This document shows positions 1-7,337 of a DNA stretch of 18,757 nt, in pieces (position 1 is the stretch's first letter; the number at the start of each line of letters is the position of its first letter). The stretch is from BOG-908 sp964250925. GTDB taxonomy: Bacteria; Pseudomonadota; Alphaproteobacteria; Acetobacterales; Acetobacteraceae. The DNA is taken from assembly GCA_964250925.1 (NCBI GenBank), contig CAXUHU010000067.1, positions 1-18,757 on the forward strand, written 5' to 3'. The position numbers were made by a program, and so were the translations under genes. The notes beneath the pieces were generated by a model that did no database searches, had not been told where the DNA came from, and saw only the letters and a program-made list of their open reading frames with translations.

Positions 1-107
1 ATCATATATGATCTGTGATGCAAGCCGGAGAGGAAGCCAGCAGTGGAAACCTGAATGGTTGACGATCGGCGTTACCTTGCCGAGTTGCCGGGCAGAGAAC
101 CGGCCCC

Positions 108-839
108 GTGATCTATCCGCTCCCGACTTCGATCCGGGTAGATCGAGACGTGCGGGTGCGGATGCGCGACGGCGAACACCTTGCCGTCACGATCTACCGT
201 CCGCAGTCACCGGACCGGATGGCCGCGATCCTCTCGGTCACGGCGTATGGCAAGGACTCCAGGCCTGACGAATACCTGGCGCCGCCGCAGCCCGATCGTT
301 CGCTTGGCATATATCGCATCTCTGCCGGCACGGCGCGCGGCGCGCCCGACCCCGCCATCTGGACCGCGCACGGCTACGCCGTCGTCATAGCCGATGCGCG
401 CTGCTATTTCGCCTCGACGGGCACGCCGGGCATCGTCAGCCGCGACGACGCTGAGGACTACGCCGAGCTGATCGACTGGGTGGGCGCGCAAGCCTGGTGC
501 AGCGGGGCGGTGGGCCTCGCCGGTGCCTCCTACCTCGCCATGAGCCAATGGAATTGCGCCTCCCGCACCCGCCCGGCGCATCTGAGGGCGATCATCCCCT
601 GGGAAACGCCCAACGATTTCGGCCGGGACGCGCTGGTGCACGGCGGCATTCCCGAAACCTGCTTCAGAAAGATCTGGGGTCAGGGCGCCTTACCGCGCGG
701 CGCTGGCCCCCAGATGAAGTTTCGTGCGCCAGGGCTGCTCGACGCCGCCATGGACGATCCGATGCCGGTCGACGCCGTCGATGTCCCGGCGCTCGTTGCG
801 GCTCCTGGTCTTGCCACGGCCAGATCAGCGCTCCGCTGA
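108..839 (+). pseudogene. CocE/NonD family (S15-like) hydrolase, 3'-truncated and frameshifted remnant
   Basis: The 243-residue frame is the N-terminal alpha/beta-hydrolase half of a CocE/NonD (X-Pro dipeptidyl-peptidase S15-like) hydrolase; full-length members are about 550-620 aa. Visible are the N-terminal strand motif RVRMRDGEHLAVTIYRP (about residues 16-32) and the nucleophile elbow GLAGASYLAMSQW with Ser141. It has no signal peptide. It opens with GTG at 108, and an in-frame stop at 60-62 rules out a longer version; the ribosome site is poor. After VDVPALV the expected CGSWSDHG-like segment that leads to the catalytic Asp continues in another frame (GSWSCHG at about 795-815), so a single-base indel is likely near 790-797. 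A third frame reads plausible family-like sequence (RRFQGATESMEMSAETPAGS) up to about 930. The Asp and His of the triad and the C-terminal beta-sandwich are therefore lost. It ends 134 bp from the stop of the convergent hydrolase. The family is confident; the remnant status is inferred from length and frames. Confidence 0.75.
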
Positions 840-973
840 GCGTTCGCGTCTGACGCGACGTTTCCAGGGAGCGACCGAGTCGATGGAGATGTCCGCCGAG
901 ACGCCTGCGGGCAGCAAGACGGACGCATAGCAGCCTGCTTGCAGCAGGACCTCCAGGAAGCGCGGCCACCTGC

Positions 974-2806
974 TCACTTGGGGTCCACCACGGCCAGAAC
1001 GAGCGCCGAAGGGTGCGCCGGGTCGTGCAGGACTTGCTGATGCGCAACGTGCCAATCCGTATCGGTCGCGATCGGGTTTCCGGTGTTCTGGTTCGGGTTG
1101 AACATCGGCGAGGCGCTGGACGAGATGTCCAGACGAATGCGATGCCCCGGCAAAAAGGCGTGACCGAGCGTGCCGAGTTGAATCCGGTAGAGCTCCGGCT
1201 TGCCGGGCGTCAGCAGCTCCGGCGTGGCAGCCGGTCCCCCCCTGTAGCGCGCACGCACGATGCCGACCGGACGTGAACCCAACATCACCGCATCGCCGTT
1301 CGGCTGCACATCCTGTATGGAGGCGGTGAAATCGGTGTCGCGCGCGTCGCTGGACGCGTAAAGCTCCACCGCCACCGGTCCGATGACCTCGAGCGCCTTA
1401 TCCAGCGCCGGGGTGGTGTAGACGAGCACATCGTGACGCGCTTGAACGTCGTTGCGGTTCGTCGCGAAGGACTTGTCGGAGATGTCGAGCGGCACCGGCG
1501 CTTTCGGGTCGTAGGTGTACCCGTCGGCCGCGGCCTGGCCGGAAGGGACCGGGACCGCATCCAGACGGCCGTTGCCCTGATCCGTGTTCGAGCTGCCGCT
1601 GCTCGCAAGATAGAACCGCCTTGTCTGTGCCGACGGAACGGGCCAGGCATCGAAGTTGCGCCAGACGTTCGCCCCCGTGACGAAAACGCGCACGATGGGG
1701 AAATCGAGCGTTTGCGTCGATTGCTTGAGGTAACGGTCGAAAAATTCCAGGTGCCGCGCGTTGTTGTCGAGGATCGACTCCTTGCCGAACGTCAATTTCC
1801 CCAGCGATTCCGCGCCGCCGAAATAGCTTTGCGGATGCAGCCACGGGCCGATGGTGAGGTATTCGCCAGACGCCCCCGCCGGGCGTTGATGCATGCCGTT
1901 CCAGAAGTAAAGCGCGCCGTTCTGGTCGCCATCGAACCAACCCGTCGTCACCATGACCGGCAGGTCGATCTTGGCGAAATCGGCCGCCGCCAGGGTTGCT
2001 CCTGTCCAATACGCGTCCAGCGTGTCGTGGCTCAGGAACTCGCGGTAAAGCTTCATCTTGCGCCCGAGCGCCTCGTCCATGGTCAGGAGTGGACGGTGCG
2101 CGTAGACGCGTTGCATGTCGGTCGAGGCGGCATTGGGGGCCTGGTTGATGTGACCGGAGGTGCCATTCAGCCAGTTCAGCGCCCACTCCATCATGAAGGC
2201 GCCGCCCGTGGCGGGTACCTCGTCCAGGATGTTTCCCCCGGGAGAGGTGGGTGCGATGCAGACGAGGTGAGGCGGCTTCTCCTTGGCCGCCAGCCACTGC
2301 ACGGAAGCGAGGTAGGAGACACCCATCATCCCGACGCGTCCGTTCGACCAGGGCTGGGTGGCCAGGCTCTCGATCGTGTCGTAGCCGTCTTCGGGCTCCT
2401 GACCGAGGAAGCGGAACTCGCCTCCCGAGTCGCCGCGGCCTCTGACGTCCTGGACGACGTAGGCGTAGCCATGTTTGGTGAAGAACGTTGCTGTCGCGGC
2501 GAAACCTAGGCTGGGCTCCGTCCGCACGTAAGGCGTGCGTACGAGAATGGTGGGGAACGGCCCGGCGCCGGGCGGCAGCCAGACGTCGGAAACAAGCTTC
2601 GTTCCGTCGCGCATCGGGGTCTCGAGGCCGAAAATCTGCCGTCCGGACGATGTGGGCTCGGCTGCTTCGGTCGGGCGCGGCGCTGCGCTGGCCGCCAACG
2701 GCTTCAAGGCCGGCGCATCCTTCTGGACGGTCTGCGACCACGAGGGACCGGCGAGCCCGACGGCGACGATGATGGCGGAACCCCGCAGGCGACCGAGCTT
2801 AGGCAT
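974..2806 (-). CDS. Secreted CocE/NonD family hydrolase (peptidase S15-like)
   Basis: Complete 610-aa serine hydrolase of the CocE/NonD family, which cleaves esters or amides (cocaine esterase, X-Pro dipeptidyl-peptidase and glutaryl-7-ACA acylase relatives). ATG at 2806 was chosen over an upstream in-frame start because GGGAG lies 6 nt before it and the protein then begins with a signal peptide (MPKLGRLRGSAIIVAVGL, cleavage near SWS-QT, residue 24). Catalytic domain landmarks: PMRDGTKLVSDVW (64-76), oxyanion-region RGRGDSGG (122-129), nucleophile GMMGVSYLA (Ser164), GWFDGD (Asp292) and IGPWLHP (His324). The rest is the C-terminal jelly-roll, with motifs such as DARDTDFTASIQDV. The alpha-amino ester hydrolase carboxylate signature (WDQED) is absent here, so specificity should differ from the neighbour at 3567. 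The gene is divergent from a TetR regulator 95 bp away, its likely controller. The exact substrate is unknown. Confidence 0.88.
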   Translation of the reverse strand: MPKLGRLRGSAIIVAVGLAGPSWSQTVQKDAPALKPLAASAAPRPTEAAEPTSSGRQIFGLETPMRDGTKLVSDVWLPPGAGPFPTILVRTPYVRTEPSLGFAATATFFTKHGYAYVVQDVRGRGDSGGEFRFLGQEPEDGYDTIESLATQPWSNGRVGMMGVSYLASVQWLAAKEKPPHLVCIAPTSPGGNILDEVPATGGAFMMEWALNWLNGTSGHINQAPNAASTDMQRVYAHRPLLTMDEALGRKMKLYREFLSHDTLDAYWTGATLAAADFAKIDLPVMVTTGWFDGDQNGALYFWNGMHQRPAGASGEYLTIGPWLHPQSYFGGAESLGKLTFGKESILDNNARHLEFFDRYLKQSTQTLDFPIVRVFVTGANVWRNFDAWPVPSAQTRRFYLASSGSSNTDQGNGRLDAVPVPSGQAAADGYTYDPKAPVPLDISDKSFATNRNDVQARHDVLVYTTPALDKALEVIGPVAVELYASSDARDTDFTASIQDVQPNGDAVMLGSRPVGIVRARYRGGPAATPELLTPGKPELYRIQLGTLGHAFLPGHRIRLDISSSASPMFNPNQNTGNPIATDTDWHVAHQQVLHDPAHPSALVLAVVDPK

Positions 2807-2901
2807 TGCGTTCTCCCAGAGAAGCAAGCAAAAAAGTCTAGCCAGTCGGTTTTGTCAAATCTTCCGCGTGCGGATATCGTCGAAAGGCCAGGCCAGACGT
2901 C
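2807..2901. promoter_or_regulatory. Divergent promoter region between hydrolase and TetR gene
   Basis: This 95-bp gap separates two diverging genes. On the minus strand TTGACA (positions 2852-2857) is a perfect -35 hexamer followed by an AT-richer stretch reading TAGACTTTTTTG; no strong -10 is visible. The segment AACCGACTGGCTAG (minus strand, within 2835-2850) resembles TetR-family half-sites (CCGAC...GG) and overlaps this promoter, but it is not a clean palindrome. A TetR operator here is an inference from the divergent layout. Confidence 0.4.
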
Positions 2902-3480
2902 ATGCCCAAGCGTTCGGCCGATTACATGGCACGTCGGCGCGACGACATCCTCGGCGCGCTTTTTGCCTGCGTCCGGCGCCGCGGCTGGGACCGTACGACC
3001 ATGGACGACGTCGCCGCCGAAGCAGGGCTCAGCAAGGGCGCGGTCTACGTCCATTTCGAAAGCAAGCGGGCCCTGCTGATTGGATTGCTGGAGCAGGAGT
3101 CACGGGCAGTCGACGATCTGGCGGACATCGACAGCCTGGAAAAACTGCGCGACCGCCTGATGCGCAACGTAGCCCTGCTGAGCCAGGCCGATGGCTGGAT
3201 CTTGGCCACCGCCCTGAAGGAGGTCCAGGTGGCCGCCGCCTACGACCCCGAGATACGGGAGAGGCTGGTGGCCGTGACCGAACGCATGATCGCGTTCTTC
3301 GCAGCGGTCGCCGCGCGCTTGAACCCTGGGCTCGCCAAAACCGAGGCGCGCCGCCGCGCCTGCACGCTCTTTCTGCTGATGGACGGGATGAACACGTCGC
3401 GTTCATACTGCGACAGCCTCACGCAAGCAGACCTGCAAGCGATCGTGGACGGGCAATTGCAAGCATTGGCCTCGCCGTAG
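2902..3480 (+). CDS. TetR/AcrR family transcriptional regulator
   Basis: 192-aa TetR-type regulator. The N-terminal DNA-binding domain is clear: helix 1 RRRDDILGALFACVRRRGWD (11-30), then TTMDDVAAEAGLSKGAVYVHFESKRALL (32-59), the canonical TetR helix-turn-helix with the GAVYVHF recognition helix. The remaining residues form the helical ligand-binding domain, which diverges within the family, so the inducer cannot be read off. It is divergent from the hydrolase at 2806 and followed 86 bp downstream by the co-directional ester hydrolase at 3567. It may therefore repress both. ATG 2902 is the first start that leaves a normal short tail before helix 1; the ribosome site is weak (AAAGG, 14 nt upstream). 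Confidence 0.88.
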   Translation: MPKRSADYMARRRDDILGALFACVRRRGWDRTTMDDVAAEAGLSKGAVYVHFESKRALLIGLLEQESRAVDDLADIDSLEKLRDRLMRNVALLSQADGWILATALKEVQVAAAYDPEIRERLVAVTERMIAFFAAVAARLNPGLAKTEARRRACTLFLLMDGMNTSRSYCDSLTQADLQAIVDGQLQALASP

Positions 3481-3566
3481 ACAGCGCCCCCTGCCTCTCT
3501 CTGTCACGACGGCTGGCACCGTCCTGCGGCCAGGCCGGGCGTGACTGCACCCCCCGAGGAGACGAG

Positions 3567-5468
3567 ATGACCAAGCGTCAGAAATGCGGCACCGCGATTG
3601 CCACCTCTGCAAAATTCGTCGCCGCCACGGCGTGGGTCCTCGCCGCCCATCTCGCGCCGGACGGCGTCCATGCGGAGCCCACGCCAGGCGCCCCCGCGCC
3701 GTATGTCGAACAGGACGTATCGATACCTATGCGGGACGGCGTGCGGCTCCACGCCCAGGTCTGGCGCCCGGCCAACGCAAACGAGCCGCTGCCCATACTG
3801 ATGTCGCGGTCGCCTTATGGCTTCGCGGTGGACCACGTCCGCAAGGCGCTCGCCCCCGGCGGCACGTATCGCCAATTGGCCGACGAAAGATTCATCTTCT
3901 TGTTCGAGGATTTGCGGGGCCGGTTCGGCTCGGGCGGCACCTTCGTCAACCTGCGTCCCATGGACGTCTCGCCCAGCGGAACGACCGAGGCCACGGACAC
4001 CTACGACACGATCGACTGGCTGGTGAAGACGCTGCCGTCCAACAACGGCAAGGTCGGGGTGCTCGGTGTCTCCTATGGCGGCTGGACCGCGGCGCTCGCG
4101 ACGATCGGCGCGCATCCGGCACTGAAGGCGGTGTCTTCCCAGGCGTCGCCCGACGACATGTTCGTGGGCGACGACTTCTTCCACAACGGCGCGTTCCGTT
4201 TCGACTACGCCTGGTCCTGGGTCTCTGCCTTGGAGACGGACGGCCACACGATGAAGAAGTTCGATTTCGGCTCCGGCGACGCCTATGCCTGGTACCTCGC
4301 GCAACACGACATAGCCACGCTCGATCGGCAGAAGCTCGGCGAGACGCTGCCGAGCTGGCAAGGCTTCGTGCAACACGCCATCTATGACGAGTACTGGCGC
4401 AGCAGCCGCACGTCCCGGATCATCCCGCCCACCGTTGCGGTTCCCGATCTCATCGTCGCCGGCTGGTGGGATCAGGAAGATTTCTACGGTCCGCTGAAAA
4501 TCTGGGCGGACCAGGAGACGTCCGACCCGAAGAACCTCGACCGCCTGGTAATCGGGCCCTGGAACCACGGCGGCTGGCGGGGAGACAGCGCCTCCTACGG
4601 CCCGTATGCGTTGGGGTCGACGACCGGGCTCTGGTTCCGCACCCAGGTCGAGATGCCCTGGTTCCGCTTCTGGCTGAAAGGCGTGGGGCCGCTCGACCTT
4701 CCCAAAGCCAGCGTCTTCCAATCGGGCGCGAACAGGTGGCAGCGCCTGGATGGCTGGCCCGCGCCGGCGGACGCGGCGCCAAGGACGCTCTTCCTGCATG
4801 CGGGCGGCAAGCTCTCCTTCGAGGCCCCCGGCGCGGACGAAAGCCGGCCGGACAGCTTCCGCTCCGATCCCTCGGACCCGGTACCCTACCGCGAGCGGGC
4901 CGTGCTGAAGCCGCTTCTGGATACGGCATCGACCTGGCCGACCTGGCTTGCCGACGACCAGGCACCGTTTGCAAAGCGGCCGGACGTGGTCTCCTGGCAA
5001 ACCGACGCCCTGCAGCAGGACGTGACGATCTCCGGCAACATCGCCGCCAGGCTGTTCGCCAGCACGACGGGAACGGACGCCGACTGGGTGGTCAAGCTGC
5101 TCGACGTCTATCCGTGCGACGGTTCCGTTCCGCCAGAGGTGAGGTGCCGTCAGCGCATGATCGCCAACGACGTGTTTCGGGGCCGTTTCAGGACGGGGTA
5201 CGAGGCGGCCAAGCCGATCATGGCCAACGCGGTGCTGGAATACGACATCGACTTGCATTCGGCGTCGCACGTGTTCACGAAAGGGCACCGCATCGCCGTG
5301 CAGGTGCAAAGTAGCTGGTTTCCGCTGATCGATCGCAACCCGCAGACTTTCGTCGCGAACATCTTCGCCGCCAAACCCACAAACTTCCAGGCGCAAACTC
5401 ATGCCGTGTATCACACGCCCGACCACGCGTCCGGCGTGGTGGTCCACATGGCGACGGCGGCACCATGA
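3567..5468 (+). CDS. Secreted alpha-amino acid ester hydrolase-like protein (CocE/NonD family)
   Basis: 633-aa secreted hydrolase. The reading frame is open far upstream, but ATG 3567 has GAGGAG 5 nt before it and starts a signal peptide (cleavage near VHA-EP, residue 36). The catalytic triad is Ser169 (VGVLGVSYGGW), Asp302 (GWWDQED) and His334 (GPWNHGGW). Two features go beyond generic CocE. Asp203 lies exactly 34 residues after Ser, in VGDDFFHNGAF. Glu304 and Asp305 follow the catalytic Asp. This is the Asp/Glu/Asp carboxylate cluster that binds the substrate alpha-amino group in alpha-amino acid ester hydrolases of Xanthomonas citri and Acetobacter turbidans, and the Ser-to-Asp spacing of 133 matches the X. 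citri enzyme as I recall it. Length (about 630 aa) also fits. It likely cleaves or transfers aminoacyl esters/amides in the periplasm. The neighbour downstream is a DUF2147 gene; the TetR gene upstream is the probable regulator. Physiological substrate is unknown. Confidence 0.88.
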   Translation: MTKRQKCGTAIATSAKFVAATAWVLAAHLAPDGVHAEPTPGAPAPYVEQDVSIPMRDGVRLHAQVWRPANANEPLPILMSRSPYGFAVDHVRKALAPGGTYRQLADERFIFLFEDLRGRFGSGGTFVNLRPMDVSPSGTTEATDTYDTIDWLVKTLPSNNGKVGVLGVSYGGWTAALATIGAHPALKAVSSQASPDDMFVGDDFFHNGAFRFDYAWSWVSALETDGHTMKKFDFGSGDAYAWYLAQHDIATLDRQKLGETLPSWQGFVQHAIYDEYWRSSRTSRIIPPTVAVPDLIVAGWWDQEDFYGPLKIWADQETSDPKNLDRLVIGPWNHGGWRGDSASYGPYALGSTTGLWFRTQVEMPWFRFWLKGVGPLDLPKASVFQSGANRWQRLDGWPAPADAAPRTLFLHAGGKLSFEAPGADESRPDSFRSDPSDPVPYRERAVLKPLLDTASTWPTWLADDQAPFAKRPDVVSWQTDALQQDVTISGNIAARLFASTTGTDADWVVKLLDVYPCDGSVPPEVRCRQRMIANDVFRGRFRTGYEAAKPIMANAVLEYDIDLHSASHVFTKGHRIAVQVQSSWFPLIDRNPQTFVANIFAAKPTNFQAQTHAVYHTPDHASGVVVHMATAAP

Positions 5469-5569
5469 AGCCGCGTGTACAACGTGGACTCATGACGGAT
5501 AGAGAAGACGTCTTGTCCGAAACGCTTCGGCTTGCGCGCGACAATGGGAACAGGCTTTGGAGGGCCGTC

Positions 5570-5980
5570 ATGGGAAAACGCTTGGCCGGTTTGGCCGGTG
5601 CGTCGCTGCTGGCCGCCGCATCACCCATCCAGACGCTCACGGGCGCCTGGGTGGAAATTGGGCCACGCACGACGTTTCACTTCGAGCCTTGCGGCGCGGC
5701 GGTTTGCGGCGTGCTCGACGATTCGATCTACATAAAAGCCGACCCGGACGCGCGCGACGTGAGGAACCCCGATCCGGCCCAGCGCACTCGCTGCCTGAAA
5801 GGCTTGACGGTCCTGCAGCAACTCGTGCGGGCGGATGCGGGCTGGACGGGTGTCGTCTACATCCCCAGCATGGGAAGGAGCTTTCCGCTGACCTTGACGC
5901 CCGTGATTGCGAACACGCTGCATTTCACGGTCTGCCTGGCACCTGCGGACTGCCACACGGCTACGTTGATCCGCATGTAA
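5570..5980 (+). CDS. DUF2147 domain-containing secreted protein
   Basis: Small exported protein of 136 aa. A longer frame starts at 5465 in an ATGA overlap with the preceding gene, but ATG 5570 is preferred: GGAGG sits 6 nt upstream, and the protein then starts with a short signal sequence (MGKRLAGLAGASLLAAAS). The mature part has the DUF2147 pattern: GAWVE at the first strand, FEPCGAAVCGVLDD (38-51), NPDPAQRTRCLKGLTVLQQL (67-85), a tryptophan strand GWTGVVYIPSMGRSF (91-105), and closing Cys-containing strands (LHFTVCLAPADC). DUF2147 proteins are small periplasmic beta-barrel folds, probably lipocalin-like, of unknown role. Same strand as the ester hydrolase and about 100 bp behind it, so possibly co-transcribed. 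Confidence 0.8.
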   Translation: MGKRLAGLAGASLLAAASPIQTLTGAWVEIGPRTTFHFEPCGAAVCGVLDDSIYIKADPDARDVRNPDPAQRTRCLKGLTVLQQLVRADAGWTGVVYIPSMGRSFPLTLTPVIANTLHFTVCLAPADCHTATLIRM

Positions 5981-5994
5981 GGCTCGGCAAATCC

Positions 5995-6019
5995 CGAAGG
6001 TCGTATGCTCCTTCGACCT
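5995..6019 (+). terminator. Possible hairpin after the DUF2147 gene
   Basis: Two alternative 6-bp perfect stems overlap here: CGAAGG (5995-6000) with CCTTCG (6010-6015), and AGGTCG (5998-6003) with CGACCT (6014-6019). They lie between the DUF2147 stop and the converging TetR pseudogene, where a terminator would be expected. There is no T-tract, so support is weak. Confidence 0.3.
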
Positions 6020-6066
6020 GCACCGGCTAGCGAAACACGGGCGGAGCTTGAGGGCTTGGACTTCCT

Positions 6067-6690
6067 TCAGGACCAGTCGTCGAGCAAGCCCGCGCGGCTC
6101 AGTAGTTCCACCGCATCGTCTACGCGGACCGGTGCGGCCCGCGCGAGGTCTGCGGGGTCGTCGCCGGCCAAGGCTCGCAATTGGTGTGGCGTGAATGCCA
6201 GGTCGATGAACCGGGCCGTGAGCGGCGTCGCGCGCGCAAATCCGAACCGGCTTGGCCGCCAGCGAGCGCTGCGATGACTTGGCGTTCTCCGCTTTCCCGA
6301 CTGATTCGATAGGCGAACTGGGCCAAGTCCGGCAACCGGTGAGCCGTGCCGAGCACGACCCGCAGCAGCGCCACCCCATCCGGCCTCGACGCATGCTCCA
6401 GGATCGAGCGTCCCACCTCGCGCAAGCGTTCACGCACCGGCTGGGTCTCGGCCACGGCTGCCGATGGTGCCGGCGCCATGTCGGCCTGGTCCTGGACAAC
6501 GGCAGCAAACAACGCCTCCTTGTTGGCGAAGCGAGCGTAGATGCTTGCTTTGCCCGCGCCAGCCCGCGCCGCCACCTGCTCCCAGGTGGTTGCCTCGAAG
6601 CCCTGCTGCAGAAACAGCGTGGTTGCCGCATCCAGAATCCGGCGGTCGACATCGCTCGCCTGCGCGCTGGCCGGGATCGGTGCTCGAGTT
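6067..6690 (-). pseudogene. TetR/AcrR family regulator, frameshifted and lacking its start
   Basis: Minus-strand reading from about 6690 gives a TetR helix-turn-helix: DVDRRILDAATTLFLQQGFE, then TTWEQVAARAGAGKASIYARFANKEALFAAVV. The ligand-binding part continues through AQFAYRISRESGERQVIAALA to about 6262. Beyond that the frame turns into arginine-rich nonsense and stops at 6120. In another frame the natural C-terminus resumes (SRFGFARATPLTARFIDLAF, later VELLSRAGLLDDWS) and ends with TGA at 6069-6067. This places a single-base indel at about 6245-6262. Upstream of ASAQASDVD no ATG, GTG, TTG or CTG occurs in frame before the epoxide hydrolase fragment is entered, so the start codon is also missing. 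The TetR_C_7/AefR-like C-terminal type is a guess. A sequencing error could explain the frameshift but not the missing start. Confidence 0.72.
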
Positions 6691-7288
6691 CCGCGACGTG
6701 ATCGGACCGCTTTCCGACCCGGTCGCCTATGGGGGCGATGCGGCGGACGCCTTTCACCTCGTCATCCGGTCGCTGCCGGGCTTCGAGTTTTCGGACAAGC
6801 CGACCGCGCCCGGCTGGAACCTGGGCAAGATCGCCGGAGCGTGGGCGACCCTGATGGCGCGACTTGGCTGCGGGGACCGATGGGCGGCGCAGGGCGGCGA
6901 CTGGGGCTCGGCGGTGACGACCGCGCTCGGTTACATGTCGCCGCCCGGCCTGATCGGCGTCCACCTCAACATGGCGATGTTTCGACCGACGAATGACGAG
7001 CGCGCGGCGGCGGATCCCGCCGAACGGCGGATGCTTGCCGACGCGGAGCGCTACGACCAGCAATATGCGGGCTACTACAAGCTCCAATCCACCCGGCCGC
7101 AATCGGTCGCATTCGGCTTGGCCGACTCGCCCGCCGGGCTGGCGGCTTGGATCTACGCCCTGTTCGCCGACGTCTCGGATAGCGAAGGCGAGCCCGAGCG
7201 GGTGTTTGCCCTCGACGCGATGATCGACGACATCATGCTGTATTGGCTGCCCAATGCGGGACCGAGTTCCTTCCGATTGCCCCGGTGA
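6668..7288 (+). pseudogene. Epoxide hydrolase (alpha/beta-hydrolase) fragment, truncated at both ends
   Basis: About 206 residues match the middle of an epoxide hydrolase with the EHN-type architecture (usual length about 380-430 aa). The match begins inside the HGWPGS oxyanion motif: only WPGSVLEFRDVIGPL is present, so HG and the whole N-terminal domain are missing. Next come FHLVIRSLPGFEFSDKP and the nucleophile elbow AAQGGDWGSAVTTALG with the catalytic Asp. The cap region ends at DDIMLYWLPNAGPSSFRLPR and a stop. The C-terminal part with the remaining catalytic Asp/Glu and His is absent. No start codon or ribosome site precedes the homology; the frame only appears longer because it reads through the opposite-strand TetR remnant. 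It is converging on dgcA. It should be non-functional. Confidence 0.8.
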
Positions 7289-7337
7289 CAACCGGCTTGG
7301 CTTGGCTCGCGCTGCGACGTCGTCCGCGCAGGCGATC

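Noticed and set aside
1433..2509. 358-codon plus-strand ORF
   Set aside because: Antisense shadow of the CocE/NonD hydrolase.
2535..3566. N-terminal extension of the ester hydrolase frame by 344 codons
   Set aside because: It overlaps both the divergent hydrolase start and the whole TetR gene in other frames, has arginine-rich shadow composition, and ATG 3567 has a strong ribosome site plus a signal peptide.
3504..5447. 647-codon minus-strand ORF
   Set aside because: Complete antisense shadow of the ester hydrolase, no motifs or ribosome site.
5621..7291. 556-codon minus-strand ORF
   Set aside because: It crosses the DUF2147 gene, the TetR remnant and the epoxide hydrolase fragment in wrong frames; only chance openness in GC-rich DNA.
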